Shown: positions 15,248-26,432 of the stretch, piece by piece
Layout of the letters: each line of letters opens with the position of its first letter
Position numbering within the stretch: the stretch's first letter is position 1
Assembly: GCA_030647355.1 (NCBI GenBank)
Contig: JAUSIS010000013.1
Location: forward strand, 1 to 48,352
Reading direction: 5' to 3'
Length of the DNA stretch: 48,352 nt
DNA from: a bacterium
Lineage (GTDB): Bacteria > Patescibacteriota > UBA1384 > VFKW01
The notes under the pieces: generated by a model
Databases searched by the model: none
Told to the model about the DNA's origin: nothing
The model's input: the letters and a program-made list of their open reading frames with translations, nothing else
Made by a program: the position numbers and the translations under genes

Positions 15248-16417
15248 CTATTTTGTCATATACTCCACTAATTTCTCAACAACTTTTTCAGTCACTTTCT
15301 CGTCTTTACTATCCATTCCTTCTCGCTTAACAACCTCACTTAAAGCCACACCAATTTTCACATTCCTTTCTGCCTGCCCTCTCCATTCTTTTCGTAACTC
15401 CTCTTGGGTTTTCTTCATCGAAAGCAAGTACTGCTCTAAGGTCAAGCCATAATTCTTCGCTTCATGCTCCAAATTATGGAAAATCCTATCAAGATCTTGC
15501 TCAACCAAAGCATCCGGCAATTCCATCTTGGCAACAGTCAGCAATTTATCCAATACCATATTCTCTGTCAACTGCTTTCTTTGGACCTCTTTTTCCTTCT
15601 TCAAACTCTCACTAATAGCTTTCCTTAATTCTGCCACAGAATTATGACCGAAATCTTTAGCAAAAATATCAGTCACTTCCGGTTTGATAACTTCTTTAAC
15701 CTGATGGACTTTGACTTTAAATTCCGCTTTCTTTCCGGCAATTGATTTTTCCTGATAATCCTTAGGAAAAGTAATATCAAAAGTCTCCTCGTCCCCGCCT
15801 TTCATTCCTTCCAACTTCTCCTCAAATCCAGGTATTAAAGTCTTGCTTCCCAATATGACCGGATGATTTTTACTAACCATATTCTCTTGAACAACCCCAC
15901 CCACCTTCCCCTCAAAATCAATCAAAACCCAGTCCTCATTTTTGGCAGGACGACCAATATCCTTGAGCTCGGATTTTTGCCTAACAAGATAGCTGATTAA
16001 ACGATCAATCTCTTCCTCTTTTACAGGTTCTTCGGCCGGTTTTTTCACTTTCAATTTTATATAATCCCCGACTTTCGCTTCTGGCCAGACATCCGCTTCC
16101 GCTGAATAAACTAAACCGTCAGTATCAGATTTGATATCAATTTTGGGCGGTCCCACGGAAATCATGTCGTGCTCTTTCAAGCCCTTGATATATGTATCCG
16201 TAAGAGCCTTATCAACCGCCTCTGCCTTTATACGACCCTCACCCAACTGGTTGGTAATAATATTTCTGGGCGCCTTTCCGGGTCTAAAGCCTTTGACAGA
16301 GACGCTGGGAGCAAGCTCGTCAAAAGCTTGATCAAAATATTTCTCCATCTCTGACTTATCAATCTCGATGGTTAAATTGATTCTCGATTTTGGAAGTTTT
16401 CTTATAGTAGTTTTCAT
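15248..16417 (-). CDS. tig: trigger factor
   Basis: MKTTIRKLPKSRINLTIEID...VKGFRPGKAPRNII...PPase-like domain ...; trigger factor N-terminal signature GFRPGKAP. Confidence 0.95.
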   Translation of the reverse strand: MKTTIRKLPKSRINLTIEIDKSEMEKYFDQAFDELAPSVSVKGFRPGKAPRNIITNQLGEGRIKAEAVDKALTDTYIKGLKEHDMISVGPPKIDIKSDTDGLVYSAEADVWPEAKVGDYIKLKVKKPAEEPVKEEEIDRLISYLVRQKSELKDIGRPAKNEDWVLIDFEGKVGGVVQENMVSKNHPVILGSKTLIPGFEEKLEGMKGGDEETFDITFPKDYQEKSIAGKKAEFKVKVHQVKEVIKPEVTDIFAKDFGHNSVAELRKAISESLKKEKEVQRKQLTENMVLDKLLTVAKMELPDALVEQDLDRIFHNLEHEAKNYGLTLEQYLLSMKKTQEELRKEWRGQAERNVKIGVALSEVVKREGMDSKDEKVTEKVVEKLVEYMTK

Positions 16418-16462
16418 GATTAATATAGTAGCAAAATTTAAGATATAATTCAACTCCTTTAA

Positions 16463-16489
16463 TAAAAAAGAGCCCCGCCTAAGCGGAGC
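16463..16489 (-). terminator. rho-independent terminator
   Basis: Minus strand GCTCCGCTTAGGCGGGGCTCTTTTTT. Confidence 0.8.
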
Positions 16490-16498
16490 ATGATACTG

Positions 16499-17182
16499 CT
16501 ATTCACTATTGTTGGTCTCCGGGTTGTTCAACGAGAGTAAACCTGGAGCCCACGCTTCGAAGATTGATCTCACCACCGGAGGAGCCCATGTCTTGAGACC
16601 CTCAAGAGACTTAGGATTGGATGGGTTCTCAGGATCTGCCATATAGAGTACCGCATCCACCACCACCTTCGTCCCGTATTCGGGTAACGGATGCTTGTGG
16701 TATGACCCGATTATGCCGACAATCTGATCTCCATCCCTGATCGGGGTCTTACCATATGGGTCTACCGCATGGCTGCCTCCTGCGTAAGCTCCTTTCGGCG
16801 GCTGACCATACCTCGCGAGTCGCTTAATGGCTCCAGCCATCAGCATAACTCGCTTAAGCCATTCGTCCATCGAGGATTCGGGCATAATGAGTTCCCGCGC
16901 AAAGTGAGAACCATGATATACATCCTCATTTGCTCGGTAGACCCCATAGCCGCGAATCTCTTCACTCACCAGGTAACCAGCAACCCATACCTGCCCGACC
17001 TTCACGAAATCCGGAACAAAGATCGGACGGGTCAGCCCAACCATGCTGGCTAGTACCTTCCCGCGAGCTACAAGTTCGCGAGTTTCTTTGGTCACTCCGG
17101 GAGCGATCTTCTCAGAGTTGGTCCGAATCCGAACCGGGACATTTCTGTCCTTTACAAACGCACGACACACTATTCGCTTCAT
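16499..17182 (-). CDS. hypothetical protein
   Basis: MKRIVCRAFVKDRNVPVRI...; higher-GC codon use, own terminator; start trimmed to second Met. Confidence 0.65.
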   Translation of the reverse strand: MKRIVCRAFVKDRNVPVRIRTNSEKIAPGVTKETRELVARGKVLASMVGLTRPIFVPDFVKVGQVWVAGYLVSEEIRGYGVYRANEDVYHGSHFARELIMPESSMDEWLKRVMLMAGAIKRLARYGQPPKGAYAGGSHAVDPYGKTPIRDGDQIVGIIGSYHKHPLPEYGTKVVVDAVLYMADPENPSNPKSLEGLKTWAPPVVRSIFEAWAPGLLSLNNPETNNSE

Positions 17183-17260
17183 GCTTCCGGCCCCCTTATA
17201 CATTTCAGTAAATTCAAAAACGTCAGCTTAACGTGATATTATCACATGAGTTTTATTTCA

Positions 17261-18460
17261 TCAAGCTTCGAGTGCTTTCACCCCCGGCAGTTCAAGCCCT
17301 GCTAGAAACTCAAGCGCCGCCCCGCCACCCGTAGATAGATAGGTCATTTTATCCGAAAGCCCCATATTATCCACCAAACCAGTCGTATCACCCCCGCAAA
17401 TAACTGTTTTAGCCCCAGCATCCGTCGCTTCTGCTAAAATCCCCGCCAGTTTCCTTGTTCCCTCATCAAATGGAGACACCTCGCTCATCCCCATATTACC
17501 ATTCCAAAAAATAGTCCTGGCTTTGAGAAGAATATCTCTGTATTTATCAACTGTAGATTGCCCAATATCCAACGCCTTCCAGCCAGCTTCATATTTATCC
17601 CCAACTGCCATAGTGATTATTTCGCCTGTTCCATCTAGGTTAGGCGAAACCACCAAATCACTTGGTAAATAAAGCTCTTTGCCATCTGATTTTAACTTAT
17701 TACAAATAGCCCGGACTTCGTCTAACCGATCTTTTTCTATCTTAGAAGAACCCAAGTCTTCCCCGTTTGCCGCCAAAAAAGTATCGGCTACTACACCCCC
17801 AAGCATTACTCCGTCAACCTGATTCTCCAAACGCATAATCACCGGGATCTTATCAGCCGCTTTAGCACCTCCCATTATCAAGACAAATGGATGGACTGGA
17901 TTTTTTATCAAACTGCTGAGGGTATTCAGCTCTTTCTCCATCAAAAAACCGGCATAACTTGGCAAAAAATGAGTAATCGCTTCCACTGACGCATGTGCCC
18001 GATGAGACACAGCAAAAGCGTCATTCACATATATATCCCCCAAAGAAGCAAGTTTTTTGGCAAATTCTTGATCGTTCTTTTCTTCCTCGCTATGGAATCG
18101 AAGATTTCCTAAACTTAAAACTTCCCCCTCTTTTAAATTATTGAGTGCTTCTTTCACAACTTTACTATCGCACTCCCCGCAATGTGTAATAACCGTGCCC
18201 AAAAGTTCCTGCAATCGCAATATGACAGGATCAAGTGCATATTCTTTCACCACCTTGCCATCCGGCCTTCCCAAATGAGATAAAATTATCACTTTCGCCT
18301 TTTTTTCTATCAAATACTTAATAGTCGGCAAAACAGCTCTTATTCGGCTGTCGTTCACCACTTCCTTGTTACCCATTTCGGTATCTTTCAACGGAACATT
18401 CAAATCAACCCTTACCAAAACCTTCTTGCCTTCCACATTAATATCTCTAACACTCTTCAT
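17261..18460 (-). CDS. pgk: phosphoglycerate kinase
   Basis: VLVRVDLNVPLK, LSHLGRPDG, VLIMGGAKAADK, CGGDTTGLVD-type motifs. Confidence 0.97.
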   Translation of the reverse strand: MKSVRDINVEGKKVLVRVDLNVPLKDTEMGNKEVVNDSRIRAVLPTIKYLIEKKAKVIILSHLGRPDGKVVKEYALDPVILRLQELLGTVITHCGECDSKVVKEALNNLKEGEVLSLGNLRFHSEEEKNDQEFAKKLASLGDIYVNDAFAVSHRAHASVEAITHFLPSYAGFLMEKELNTLSSLIKNPVHPFVLIMGGAKAADKIPVIMRLENQVDGVMLGGVVADTFLAANGEDLGSSKIEKDRLDEVRAICNKLKSDGKELYLPSDLVVSPNLDGTGEIITMAVGDKYEAGWKALDIGQSTVDKYRDILLKARTIFWNGNMGMSEVSPFDEGTRKLAGILAEATDAGAKTVICGGDTTGLVDNMGLSDKMTYLSTGGGAALEFLAGLELPGVKALEA

Positions 18461-18594
18461 GATTCTCCTTAATTCAAATAATTCGCAGTAAACTGTCACA
18501 TTAATTGTAGAGAAGAACCAGGGTATCTGTCAATGACAATCCCACTGACTTGCATGAAGATGATTTCTCCAATAAAATAGTTAAAGGAGGCCAA

Positions 18595-19590
18595 ATGCGC
18601 CGTTTTCTATTAGCACTACTCACCATAGCGATTGTACCAGTTACAATCGTCCTATCTATCACTTGGGTTACCCTTTTAACTATAAATAATCCCGATCTAA
18701 TTAAATCAACTGCTAAAAAAGAAAATGCCTATCAGAAAATTACTAATATTCTTCCGCAATACATAAGCCAAAGGGAAGATGATCCAATTATATTTTCCGA
18801 TGAAAATAAGTTACAGATCATCAAAAGCACTTTTCCCGAGAATTTCATGAAGAATAATATAGAAAATATATCCGACGATTTTTTTGCATGGTTGAATGGA
18901 AAGCAGAAGAATTTCAAGATATATATGGATTTTGCTACTGCTAAAGACAATGCCAAACAAGAAATTACTAGCATCTATAAAGAAAAGTACGCCTCTCTTC
19001 CCGAATGCACCGAAAGTGAATTAGTAGAACTTAGACTGCAAAGTCAAAAAAACTTTCCCACTTGCCGAATCCCACCCGAGAACTCTACCGAAAGCCGTTA
19101 TCAAACTTTCAATTCGCAGTTAGTCTCTACCGACGCTTTGAATTCCCTACCCGATAAATTGGAATTCCCCCTGCCAGATAACTTCAGACGAATACAAAAA
19201 GTTTTCAACCAATTCAAATTATTACTAACTATAGTCACCCTCGCCGATTTACTATTTATTTCATTGGCTATTTATCTGCTTAGACCTTTCAAAAAAAAGT
19301 TATTCCGCTTCTTAGGATCAATACTGATGATTGCCGGCTTGGCGCTCATAGCGTTCAATTATTTCATACTTGATATATTAAACAGCGAACTTGTCGAGAA
19401 ACTTCGCTACAGTCTATCAAAATCAACCCAAATAAAAGATTTAGTTTTATCAATCTACAACCAAATAATTTTAGATCTGAAAACTAATTTTCACTTCGCT
19501 ACTCTGGTACTAATAATATTGAGTATAATATTCTTACTTATTGGCATTATTCTCAAAAACAAACCAAACGAGCCGGAATCACACCCCTAA
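18595..19590 (+). CDS. membrane protein of unknown function
   Basis: MRRFLLALLTIAIVPVTIVLSITWVTLL... plus C-terminal TM segments; AAAGGAGG before ATG. Confidence 0.75.
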   Translation: MRRFLLALLTIAIVPVTIVLSITWVTLLTINNPDLIKSTAKKENAYQKITNILPQYISQREDDPIIFSDENKLQIIKSTFPENFMKNNIENISDDFFAWLNGKQKNFKIYMDFATAKDNAKQEITSIYKEKYASLPECTESELVELRLQSQKNFPTCRIPPENSTESRYQTFNSQLVSTDALNSLPDKLEFPLPDNFRRIQKVFNQFKLLLTIVTLADLLFISLAIYLLRPFKKKLFRFLGSILMIAGLALIAFNYFILDILNSELVEKLRYSLSKSTQIKDLVLSIYNQIILDLKTNFHFATLVLIILSIIFLLIGIILKNKPNEPESHP

Positions 19591-19594
19591 CCCA

Positions 19595-20386
19595 CTATCT
19601 ATACTCTCCGACAGCCTTACAAACTTGAAGAAAGTTATCTATCTTGAGCGACGCCCCTCCTGCCAATACTCCATCTATCTCGGTCTCAAACATATATTCT
19701 TTAATATTATCTGCAGTCGCACTGCCGCCATATAATATCGGAATATTCTCTGATACTGCCCTGCCATACTCTTTTTCCATATAACTTCTTATCTTACCGA
19801 CAACTTCGCCGGCATACTCGCCAGAAGCCGCCCTCTGACCCGAAGTATCACCCTTACTAATTGCCCAGACTGGTTCATAAGCAATAATAATTTTCTTCAA
19901 CTGCGCTTCTTCCAGACCAGCTAAACCTGCCTTTAATTGCTTCGTCAAACCTTCTACATCGCCTGACTCGGATTTTTTCCATTCACCAATGCATAATATC
20001 GGAGTGATATTATGATCAAGAGCGCTAATAACCTTATCATTAATCATCTCGTCAGTCTCGTTGAAATGATAGCGTCTTTCTGAATGGCCTAAAATTACAT
20101 ATTTAACTAAGTCTTTGAGCATTAAAGGAGAAATCTCACCAGTATAAGTTCCTTTTTCCTCCCAATGCATATTCTGCGCCCCCAACGATAGATTCGTTGG
20201 ACCCTGGCTAAACATTTCAGCCAAAGGATATAGCCATACAAAAGGCGGGCAAAGCACAACCTCAACCCCAGAGAGGCTCTCCACCCCATATTTAATTCCC
20301 TCTCCTAGAACAATGGCATCAGCTAGTTGGGTATTCATCTTCCAGTTGCCAACCACATACCGCTTCGTTCGATTAACATCCCCCAT
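19595..20386 (-). CDS. tpiA: triosephosphate isomerase
   Basis: VVGNWKMN, ILGHSERR, IIAYEPVWAI, ILYGGS motifs. Confidence 0.97.
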   Translation of the reverse strand: MGDVNRTKRYVVGNWKMNTQLADAIVLGEGIKYGVESLSGVEVVLCPPFVWLYPLAEMFSQGPTNLSLGAQNMHWEEKGTYTGEISPLMLKDLVKYVILGHSERRYHFNETDEMINDKVISALDHNITPILCIGEWKKSESGDVEGLTKQLKAGLAGLEEAQLKKIIIAYEPVWAISKGDTSGQRAASGEYAGEVVGKIRSYMEKEYGRAVSENIPILYGGSATADNIKEYMFETEIDGVLAGGASLKIDNFLQVCKAVGEYR

Positions 20387-20465
20387 ACGCCTCCTTAGTC
20401 AATAGATTTTAGCTCATAAATAACATCTATGTCTCTATCTTAGATAAGCAAAGTAGTGAAGTCAA

Positions 20466-21560
20466 TCACCTAAACAACGACACTATCCTATCCCAAACGC
20501 TAAAACGTAGGATATCACTATAGGTTGTAATTACCACCAAAAGCATAATAAAAGCCAGACCGGCCATACCCATCCACTGAAGCTGATTCTCGGTTAATTT
20601 TTTTCGCCTGACCGCCTCAATCCCCAGAACCAACAGATGACCACCATCAAGAGGTACAATGGGTAACAGGTTCATCACCGCCAAACTTAAACTAATTAAA
20701 GCAATAAACTGCAGTACATAAGTAAATCCAAGTCTTCGCACAACATCCGTAGCAAACCCCACTCCTACCATCCCGGATACATCTTTCGAAACTTCATGTT
20801 TAACAAATAAATTCTTAACAAAGTTGCCGAACGCGCCCACTGTCAATTCAGAAAGTCTGCCTACTTGATCTAATGCCACAAATGGCGCTTTATACCATAC
20901 TGTACCGATCTTGCCGCCGCTTAATTCAATACCTAGCGGACCTGTATCGGGCGGCGGATTCTTCCTGGGAGTAATATTTAATGACATTTCTTTACCATCT
21001 CGCCTAACTACTATAGTAGCCAACCTGCCATTTTTCTCATATATATTTGCTATTACCTCAAGAGACGAACCGACTGGCTGTCCATCTACCGACACAATCC
21101 GATCGTTGGTTTGCAACCCTGCTTTATAAGCTGGTGAATCTTCTTCAACCCCATTTATGACTACCGGCTCAACTACTTTTACCCCTCTTCCCTGTACCAT
21201 TCCGGGCACCAAAGGCTCGAAACCGGCAATAAAAATTGCTGTGAAAATAAGCCAAGCAAAAACAAAATTCATCATAACGCCAGAGAACAAAATAATTGCC
21301 CGCGCCCATCTCGGTTTACCCATAAAAGATCTACTTCCCCGATCTTTCTCTTCGCCATACATAGAAACATAACCACCCAAAGGTATGGCATTTATTGCAT
21401 AAGTTGTTTCCCCCTTCTTTATTCCCCATAGTCGCGGTTTAAATCCGAAAGCAAACTCATCAACTTTGACACCCAGCCTCTTCGCTAACGTAAAGTGACC
21501 AAATTCATGAACAAAGATCAGAATTCCTAAAATTAAAAGGAATATAATAAAAGTAACCAT
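20466..21560 (-). CDS. rseP: RIP-type site-2 zinc metalloprotease (M50)
   Basis: FVHEFGHFTLAK (HExxH), PDZ domain, NLLPIVPLDGGH. Confidence 0.93.
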   Translation of the reverse strand: MVTFIIFLLILGILIFVHEFGHFTLAKRLGVKVDEFAFGFKPRLWGIKKGETTYAINAIPLGGYVSMYGEEKDRGSRSFMGKPRWARAIILFSGVMMNFVFAWLIFTAIFIAGFEPLVPGMVQGRGVKVVEPVVINGVEEDSPAYKAGLQTNDRIVSVDGQPVGSSLEVIANIYEKNGRLATIVVRRDGKEMSLNITPRKNPPPDTGPLGIELSGGKIGTVWYKAPFVALDQVGRLSELTVGAFGNFVKNLFVKHEVSKDVSGMVGVGFATDVVRRLGFTYVLQFIALISLSLAVMNLLPIVPLDGGHLLVLGIEAVRRKKLTENQLQWMGMAGLAFIMLLVVITTYSDILRFSVWDRIVSLFR

Positions 21561-21595
21561 CTATCTCCCAACCTACCAATTTTATACGAACATCC

Positions 21596-22153
21596 CTATA
21601 TTGTCATTATTTCTTTATCTTTTTGTTTGACAATCTCATCAACTTCTTTGTTAAAATCATCAATCAAGCGATTTAATCTGTCCTCGCCGCGATACCTATC
21701 GTCTTCTGTCAGTTCGCCAACTTTTTGCCCGGCTTGTACCTTATCCCACGCTTCTTTTCTGATATTTCGAAGCAGTATTCTCGTCACTTCCGCTTTTTGA
21801 TTTACCGATTTAGCAAATTCTTTCCTGCGTTCTTCCGTCAACGGAGGCAGAACAATTCTCACCTGATGCCCGTCATTTATCGGATTGAAGCCCAAATTGG
21901 CATTTCGAATAGCGTTTTCTATATCACCCAGTATATTCTTATCCCAGGGTTGAATAGAGATCAAATTTGAATCCGGAGTCGTAATTGATGCCACTTGCTT
22001 CAAGGGGGTTGAGTTCCCATAATAAGCAACTGTCACATCGTCAACTAAACTAGCTGTCGCCCGCCCCGTCCTGATAGTTCTTAAATCATCCCGTAGATGC
22101 TCAATCGCTTGATCCATTTTCGGCTTTGCATCGTGTAAAATTTTATCTAGCAT
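21596..22153 (-). CDS. frr: ribosome recycling factor
   Basis: [34 protein letters not shown]. Confidence 0.97.
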   Translation of the reverse strand: MLDKILHDAKPKMDQAIEHLRDDLRTIRTGRATASLVDDVTVAYYGNSTPLKQVASITTPDSNLISIQPWDKNILGDIENAIRNANLGFNPINDGHQVRIVLPPLTEERRKEFAKSVNQKAEVTRILLRNIRKEAWDKVQAGQKVGELTEDDRYRGEDRLNRLIDDFNKEVDEIVKQKDKEIMTI

Positions 22154-22878
22154 TTCTTCTCCTTTCCTTTATTAGAAACAAAGGTGCCGATCTCTTCACC
22201 TATTACTGCTCTTTGAATATTGTCGTGCTTTAATAGGTTAAAGACTAATATTGATAAATTGTTGTCCTTACAGAGCGCCAAAGCCGTTCCATCCATTATT
22301 TTCAAATCCTTTTCCAATGCCTCCTTAAAAGTCAATTGCGAATAACACTTAGCGCCATCTTCATCCGGATGCCGATCATAAACACAATCCACTTTTGTCG
22401 CTTTGAATACTATCTCGGCGTGAAGCTCCAGCGCCCTAAGTGCCGCAGTAGTATCGGTTGAAAAATACGGATGTCCAGTTCCCGCTGCCAAAATCACGAT
22501 CCTGCCTTTTTCTAAATGCCGAATCGCTCTCCTTCTCACATACGGCTCACCTACCTGATTCATGTCAATCGAAGTCATCATACGAGTTTCTAAGCCAATT
22601 CTCTCCAGTGCATCTTGGATAGCCAGAGAATTCATACAAGTAGCCAACATTCCCATATAATCAGCCGTCGCCCTATCCATCCCATCGGCAGAAGCTGCAT
22701 AGCCTCGAAAGATGTTCCCGCCCCCGATCACGATTGCAATTTGCGTCCCTAAATCAACTGCTTCCTTGATCTCTTTAGCAATTCTCGAAGTCACATCGGT
22801 ATCAATTCCATACTCCTTTGCCCCCAGTAAAGCTTCACCGGATAACTTCAACAGCACTCGCTTATACTTAGTTTGCAT
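22147..22878 (-). CDS. pyrH: UMP kinase
   Basis: [15 protein letters not shown]...[11 protein letters not shown]...DYMGMLAT...[16 protein letters not shown]. Confidence 0.97.
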   Translation of the reverse strand: MQTKYKRVLLKLSGEALLGAKEYGIDTDVTSRIAKEIKEAVDLGTQIAIVIGGGNIFRGYAASADGMDRATADYMGMLATCMNSLAIQDALERIGLETRMMTSIDMNQVGEPYVRRRAIRHLEKGRIVILAAGTGHPYFSTDTTAALRALELHAEIVFKATKVDCVYDRHPDEDGAKCYSQLTFKEALEKDLKIMDGTALALCKDNNLSILVFNLLKHDNIQRAVIGEEIGTFVSNKGKEKKC

Positions 22879-22996
22879 ATTATTCCTCAACTTTCTAGCT
22901 CATTGCTATTATAACATTCCGTCCCGACAAGACCAAGAACATTTCTTATAACAAAACCGTATCAGTTTTGCCAGTATAGTTTGATTTGAGAACCAA

Positions 22997-23455
22997 TTAT
23001 TCACCAAGAGCATAACGGGTAAAGCGGCCGATTTGGATGTTCTCGCCTAACTTCGCCACCTTTGATTCAATAAGTTGCTTAATAGTCAAAGAGGGGTCTT
23101 TTATATACTCTTGAGAGAGCAGCTCATCAACATTCACTGGATTCATAGCTGAGATCTGCATTGCAACATCATGAACCAATTCTATAAATTCAGGATTCCG
23201 AGCAACAAAATCTGTCTCACAATTAACCTCAACCATAACACCAATCCTTCCTTTGCCATGGATGTAGGCCTCTACTGAACCTTCCTTTGCCACTCTCTCG
23301 GACTTCTTGGCAGCAATAGTAGCTCCCTGCACGCTCAAAAAACCCACTGCCTTATCAAAATCTCCCCGCGTCTCATCTAATGCCTTCTTGCAGGCCATAA
23401 TACCAGCGCCCGTCTTTTCACGTAACTTTTGTATTAACTCACTTGAGATCGCCAT
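22997..23455 (-). CDS. tsf: elongation factor Ts (short form)
   Basis: LREKTGAGIMACKKALDET...EGSVEAYIHGKGRIGVMVEVNCETDFVARN. Confidence 0.95.
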   Translation of the reverse strand: MAISSELIQKLREKTGAGIMACKKALDETRGDFDKAVGFLSVQGATIAAKKSERVAKEGSVEAYIHGKGRIGVMVEVNCETDFVARNPEFIELVHDVAMQISAMNPVNVDELLSQEYIKDPSLTIKQLIESKVAKLGENIQIGRFTRYALGE

Positions 23456-24243
23456 TACTCCTCCTGCTTAACAGCCCCAACTCCCTTGTCGCCCTTCCGG
23501 ACTACCTCAACACTCTTTTCATCCTTTTTTTCCAATTTCTCCCCTTTGTCAACTTTCATTTTTTTAGCCCCTTCTTGATATGCTTTACTCACAAGAGCAA
23601 GAATAATCTCAATTGTTTTTTTAGCATCATCATTAGCAGGAATTGGATATTGAATCAGCTCAGGATTTGCGTTCGTATCAGCAATACCAATGACCGGAAT
23701 ATCCATTTTTTGGGCTTCGCAAATAGCTATCTTCTCACCTACAACATCCACAATAAACAAAGCATCCGGCAGTTTCTTTAAATTTCTGATTCCATCAAAT
23801 ACCTTGTGCAACTTATTTGCCTCTTCCTGCAATTTCGCTTTTTCTTTCTTTGTTAGAGATTGCAGGTTCTCTTCTGATAACTTACCGTCTAATTCATCTA
23901 AAAATTTAATGCGGCGCCTGATTGTTTCAAAATTAGTCAGCATACCACCAAGCCATCTGTAGCTTATGTATGGTAGATCAGCTGCCTTAGCATATTGCGC
24001 TACCAACTCTTGAGCTTGGCGTTTTGTGCCAACTATTAGCAAAGCCTTACCTTCGGTAGCCATCTTTTCAATATATTTTAAGGCTTCCTCAAGTTTCTCT
24101 CGAGTTTTTTCTAAATCAATGACATAAATCTGATCTTTGAGCATATAAGTATACTGTTTTGCTTTTGGATACGATCGCTCTTTCTTGTGCCCAAAGTGCG
24201 CCCCCGCATCCAGTAATTCTTTTAAGGATGGTAATTCAATCAT
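23455..24243 (-). CDS. rpsB: 30S ribosomal protein S2
   Basis: LLDAGAHFGHKK, GTKRQAQELV, RWLGGMLTNF, DTNANPELI. Confidence 0.97.
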   Translation of the reverse strand: MIELPSLKELLDAGAHFGHKKERSYPKAKQYTYMLKDQIYVIDLEKTREKLEEALKYIEKMATEGKALLIVGTKRQAQELVAQYAKAADLPYISYRWLGGMLTNFETIRRRIKFLDELDGKLSEENLQSLTKKEKAKLQEEANKLHKVFDGIRNLKKLPDALFIVDVVGEKIAICEAQKMDIPVIGIADTNANPELIQYPIPANDDAKKTIEIILALVSKAYQEGAKKMKVDKGEKLEKKDEKSVEVVRKGDKGVGAVKQEE

Positions 24244-24506
24244 TAATCATTCTCCTTAACATCTGCAGATTTTTCCTGCTTCGCTTTCGACTTACTTTTA
24301 TTTACTTGTTTAGCCAAACGAGTTTTGAAACGATCAACACGACCGGCAGTATCAACTAATTTTGCTGTACCGGTATATAAAGGATGGCAAGCACTGCAAA
24401 TTTCTACTCGAATTTCCGGCACAGTCGAGCCTATTGTATACGTTGCTCCACACCCGCAACTGACTTTAGTATCGAAGTACTTAGGATGTATATCTTTTTT
24501 CACCAA
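24243..24506 (-). CDS. rpmE: 50S ribosomal protein L31
   Basis: [28 protein letters not shown]...[10 protein letters not shown]. Confidence 0.96.
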   Translation of the reverse strand: MVKKDIHPKYFDTKVSCGCGATYTIGSTVPEIRVEICSACHPLYTGTAKLVDTAGRVDRFKTRLAKQVNKSKSKAKQEKSADVKEND

Positions 24507-24680
24507 AAACTCCGCTAAATATATATTAACTATTAGCCGAACAACTCCGGTCTAATTTAACTCTTAAATATCAAATAGATATTACCACATCTCAAAAATT
24601 CTTGCAAGATACAAGCCCAAGTCACCATTGCTAGAAAAGCCATCCCTATTCTGGTATGATACTACCAGCCAAGAGGACAA

Positions 24681-25583
24681 ATGAATTATAAAGACTTGCA
24701 AAAACAACTTAATGAAGCTACCCAGCTTTTCTCAAATACCGAAGATAAAGATCTCCGTCTTCTTGCGAGCGAAGAAATTCAACGCCTACAGAAAGAAATA
24801 GATTCCTCAAATCCAATTAATCAAAAAAACGTTATTCTGGAGATTCGCTCCGGTACCGGTGGAAATGAAGCCGAACTGTTTGCCTCTGAACTTTTTCGAA
24901 TGTACAGCCGTTTAGTGGAACGTAAGGGGTGGAGAGTAGAAATCATAGATATCAACCAGAGTGAGCTGGGCGGCATTCGATCGGTTGTTATGGAAATTTC
25001 CGGCAACATGGTATATCAATATCTTCGTTATGAAGGCGGGGTCCACAGAGTACAACGCATCCCCAGAACCGAAAAATCCGGTCGTATTCATACCTCTGCT
25101 GCTTCTGTTGTAGTGATGCCAAAAGCCAGCGAAGTGGACATTGAAATAAAAAGCGATGACCTACGCATAGATGTCTACCGTTCATCCGGTAAAGGCGGGC
25201 AAGGAGTCAACACAACCGATTCCGCCGTCAGAATAACACACATCCCCACTGGCATTATGGTTACCTGCCAAGATGAACGTTCTCAATTAAAAAATAAAGC
25301 CAAAGCTCTTGATGTACTGCGCTCTCGTCTGTTGGCTGATGAACAAGAAAAGCAAGAAAGACAGACAGGCAATGCCAGACGGATGATGATCGGTTCAGGA
25401 GACCGCAGTGAAAAAATAAGAACCTATAACTTTCCCCAAGACAGAATTACCGATCATCGGATCAATAAATCATGGTACAAAATTGATAAAGTCCTGGATG
25501 GCGACTTAGATCAGATAGTTCAAGAGTTAACAGACGAAGACCTTAAAGATAAATCAGAAATATATGACACCTACAATCTCTGA
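24681..25583 (+). CDS. prfA: peptide chain release factor 1
   Basis: [18 protein letters not shown] (PxT region), [20 protein letters not shown] (GGQ). Confidence 0.94.
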   Translation: MNYKDLQKQLNEATQLFSNTEDKDLRLLASEEIQRLQKEIDSSNPINQKNVILEIRSGTGGNEAELFASELFRMYSRLVERKGWRVEIIDINQSELGGIRSVVMEISGNMVYQYLRYEGGVHRVQRIPRTEKSGRIHTSAASVVVMPKASEVDIEIKSDDLRIDVYRSSGKGGQGVNTTDSAVRITHIPTGIMVTCQDERSQLKNKAKALDVLRSRLLADEQEKQERQTGNARRMMIGSGDRSEKIRTYNFPQDRITDHRINKSWYKIDKVLDGDLDQIVQELTDEDLKDKSEIYDTYNL

Positions 25584-26424
25584 ATTGCATAGCTGGGGAA
25601 CTCATGAGCTCAATAAAAATAATGTCCCAAATCCGGCCAATGAAGCCGATAAATTACTCCGATATGCAATCAACGAAACCAGGCATCCACTAACTCTCAA
25701 CAATACATTCCCAGTTAGCTCAAGAAATATCCAAAAGTTCAAAAAGTTAATAAAGCGCCGATGCCAACACGAACCTTATGCCTATATCGCAGGCAAAGTA
25801 ACATTCCATGGACATGACATTAAAGTTACAAAAAACGTACTCATTCCCCGCCCGGAAACCGAGATATTAGTCAACCTGGTTATAGAGCACCTTAGGACAT
25901 CAAAAGGAATGAATAATTTAAAAATTGCCGATATTGGCACGGGTAGCGGCGCAATCGCTATCGCTTTGGCAAAAAGGTTACCTACAATAAGACTAATAGC
26001 ATCCGACAAATATACCAAAGCCCTTCAGATAGCCAAAGAGAATATCAAATTACATAAACTAAATTATAGAATTAAACTAATAAAGGGAGACTTGCTCGCA
26101 CCTTTTCCTAATAACTCCCTGGATCTCATTGTCGCCAATCTGCCCTATCTCTCGACTAATTCGATAAATGAAATCGCAAAAACTGTTAAGGATTTCGAGC
26201 CTAGCAATGCTTTATTTTCCGGACCGCAAGGTGTAAATGCAATCCTCCGCCTCATAAAACAACTAAAGAAAAAAGCTAAACCCAAAGCAACGATCTTTCT
26301 GGAAATAGAACCTAAGCAATACAATATAATAGAAAATCTCACAAATAATTTGTTTCCAAACTCCGAAATCAAAACCCATCCGGATATAACTGGAGTTATC
26401 AGGTTCATCTCGATAAGACTATAA
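25564..26424 (+). CDS. prmC: release factor glutamine methyltransferase
   Basis: [25 protein letters not shown] (NPPY variant), RPETEIL; overlaps prfA. Confidence 0.93.
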   Translation: MTPTISELHSWGTHELNKNNVPNPANEADKLLRYAINETRHPLTLNNTFPVSSRNIQKFKKLIKRRCQHEPYAYIAGKVTFHGHDIKVTKNVLIPRPETEILVNLVIEHLRTSKGMNNLKIADIGTGSGAIAIALAKRLPTIRLIASDKYTKALQIAKENIKLHKLNYRIKLIKGDLLAPFPNNSLDLIVANLPYLSTNSINEIAKTVKDFEPSNALFSGPQGVNAILRLIKQLKKKAKPKATIFLEIEPKQYNIIENLTNNLFPNSEIKTHPDITGVIRFISIRL

Positions 26425-26432
26425 TTTTGAAC

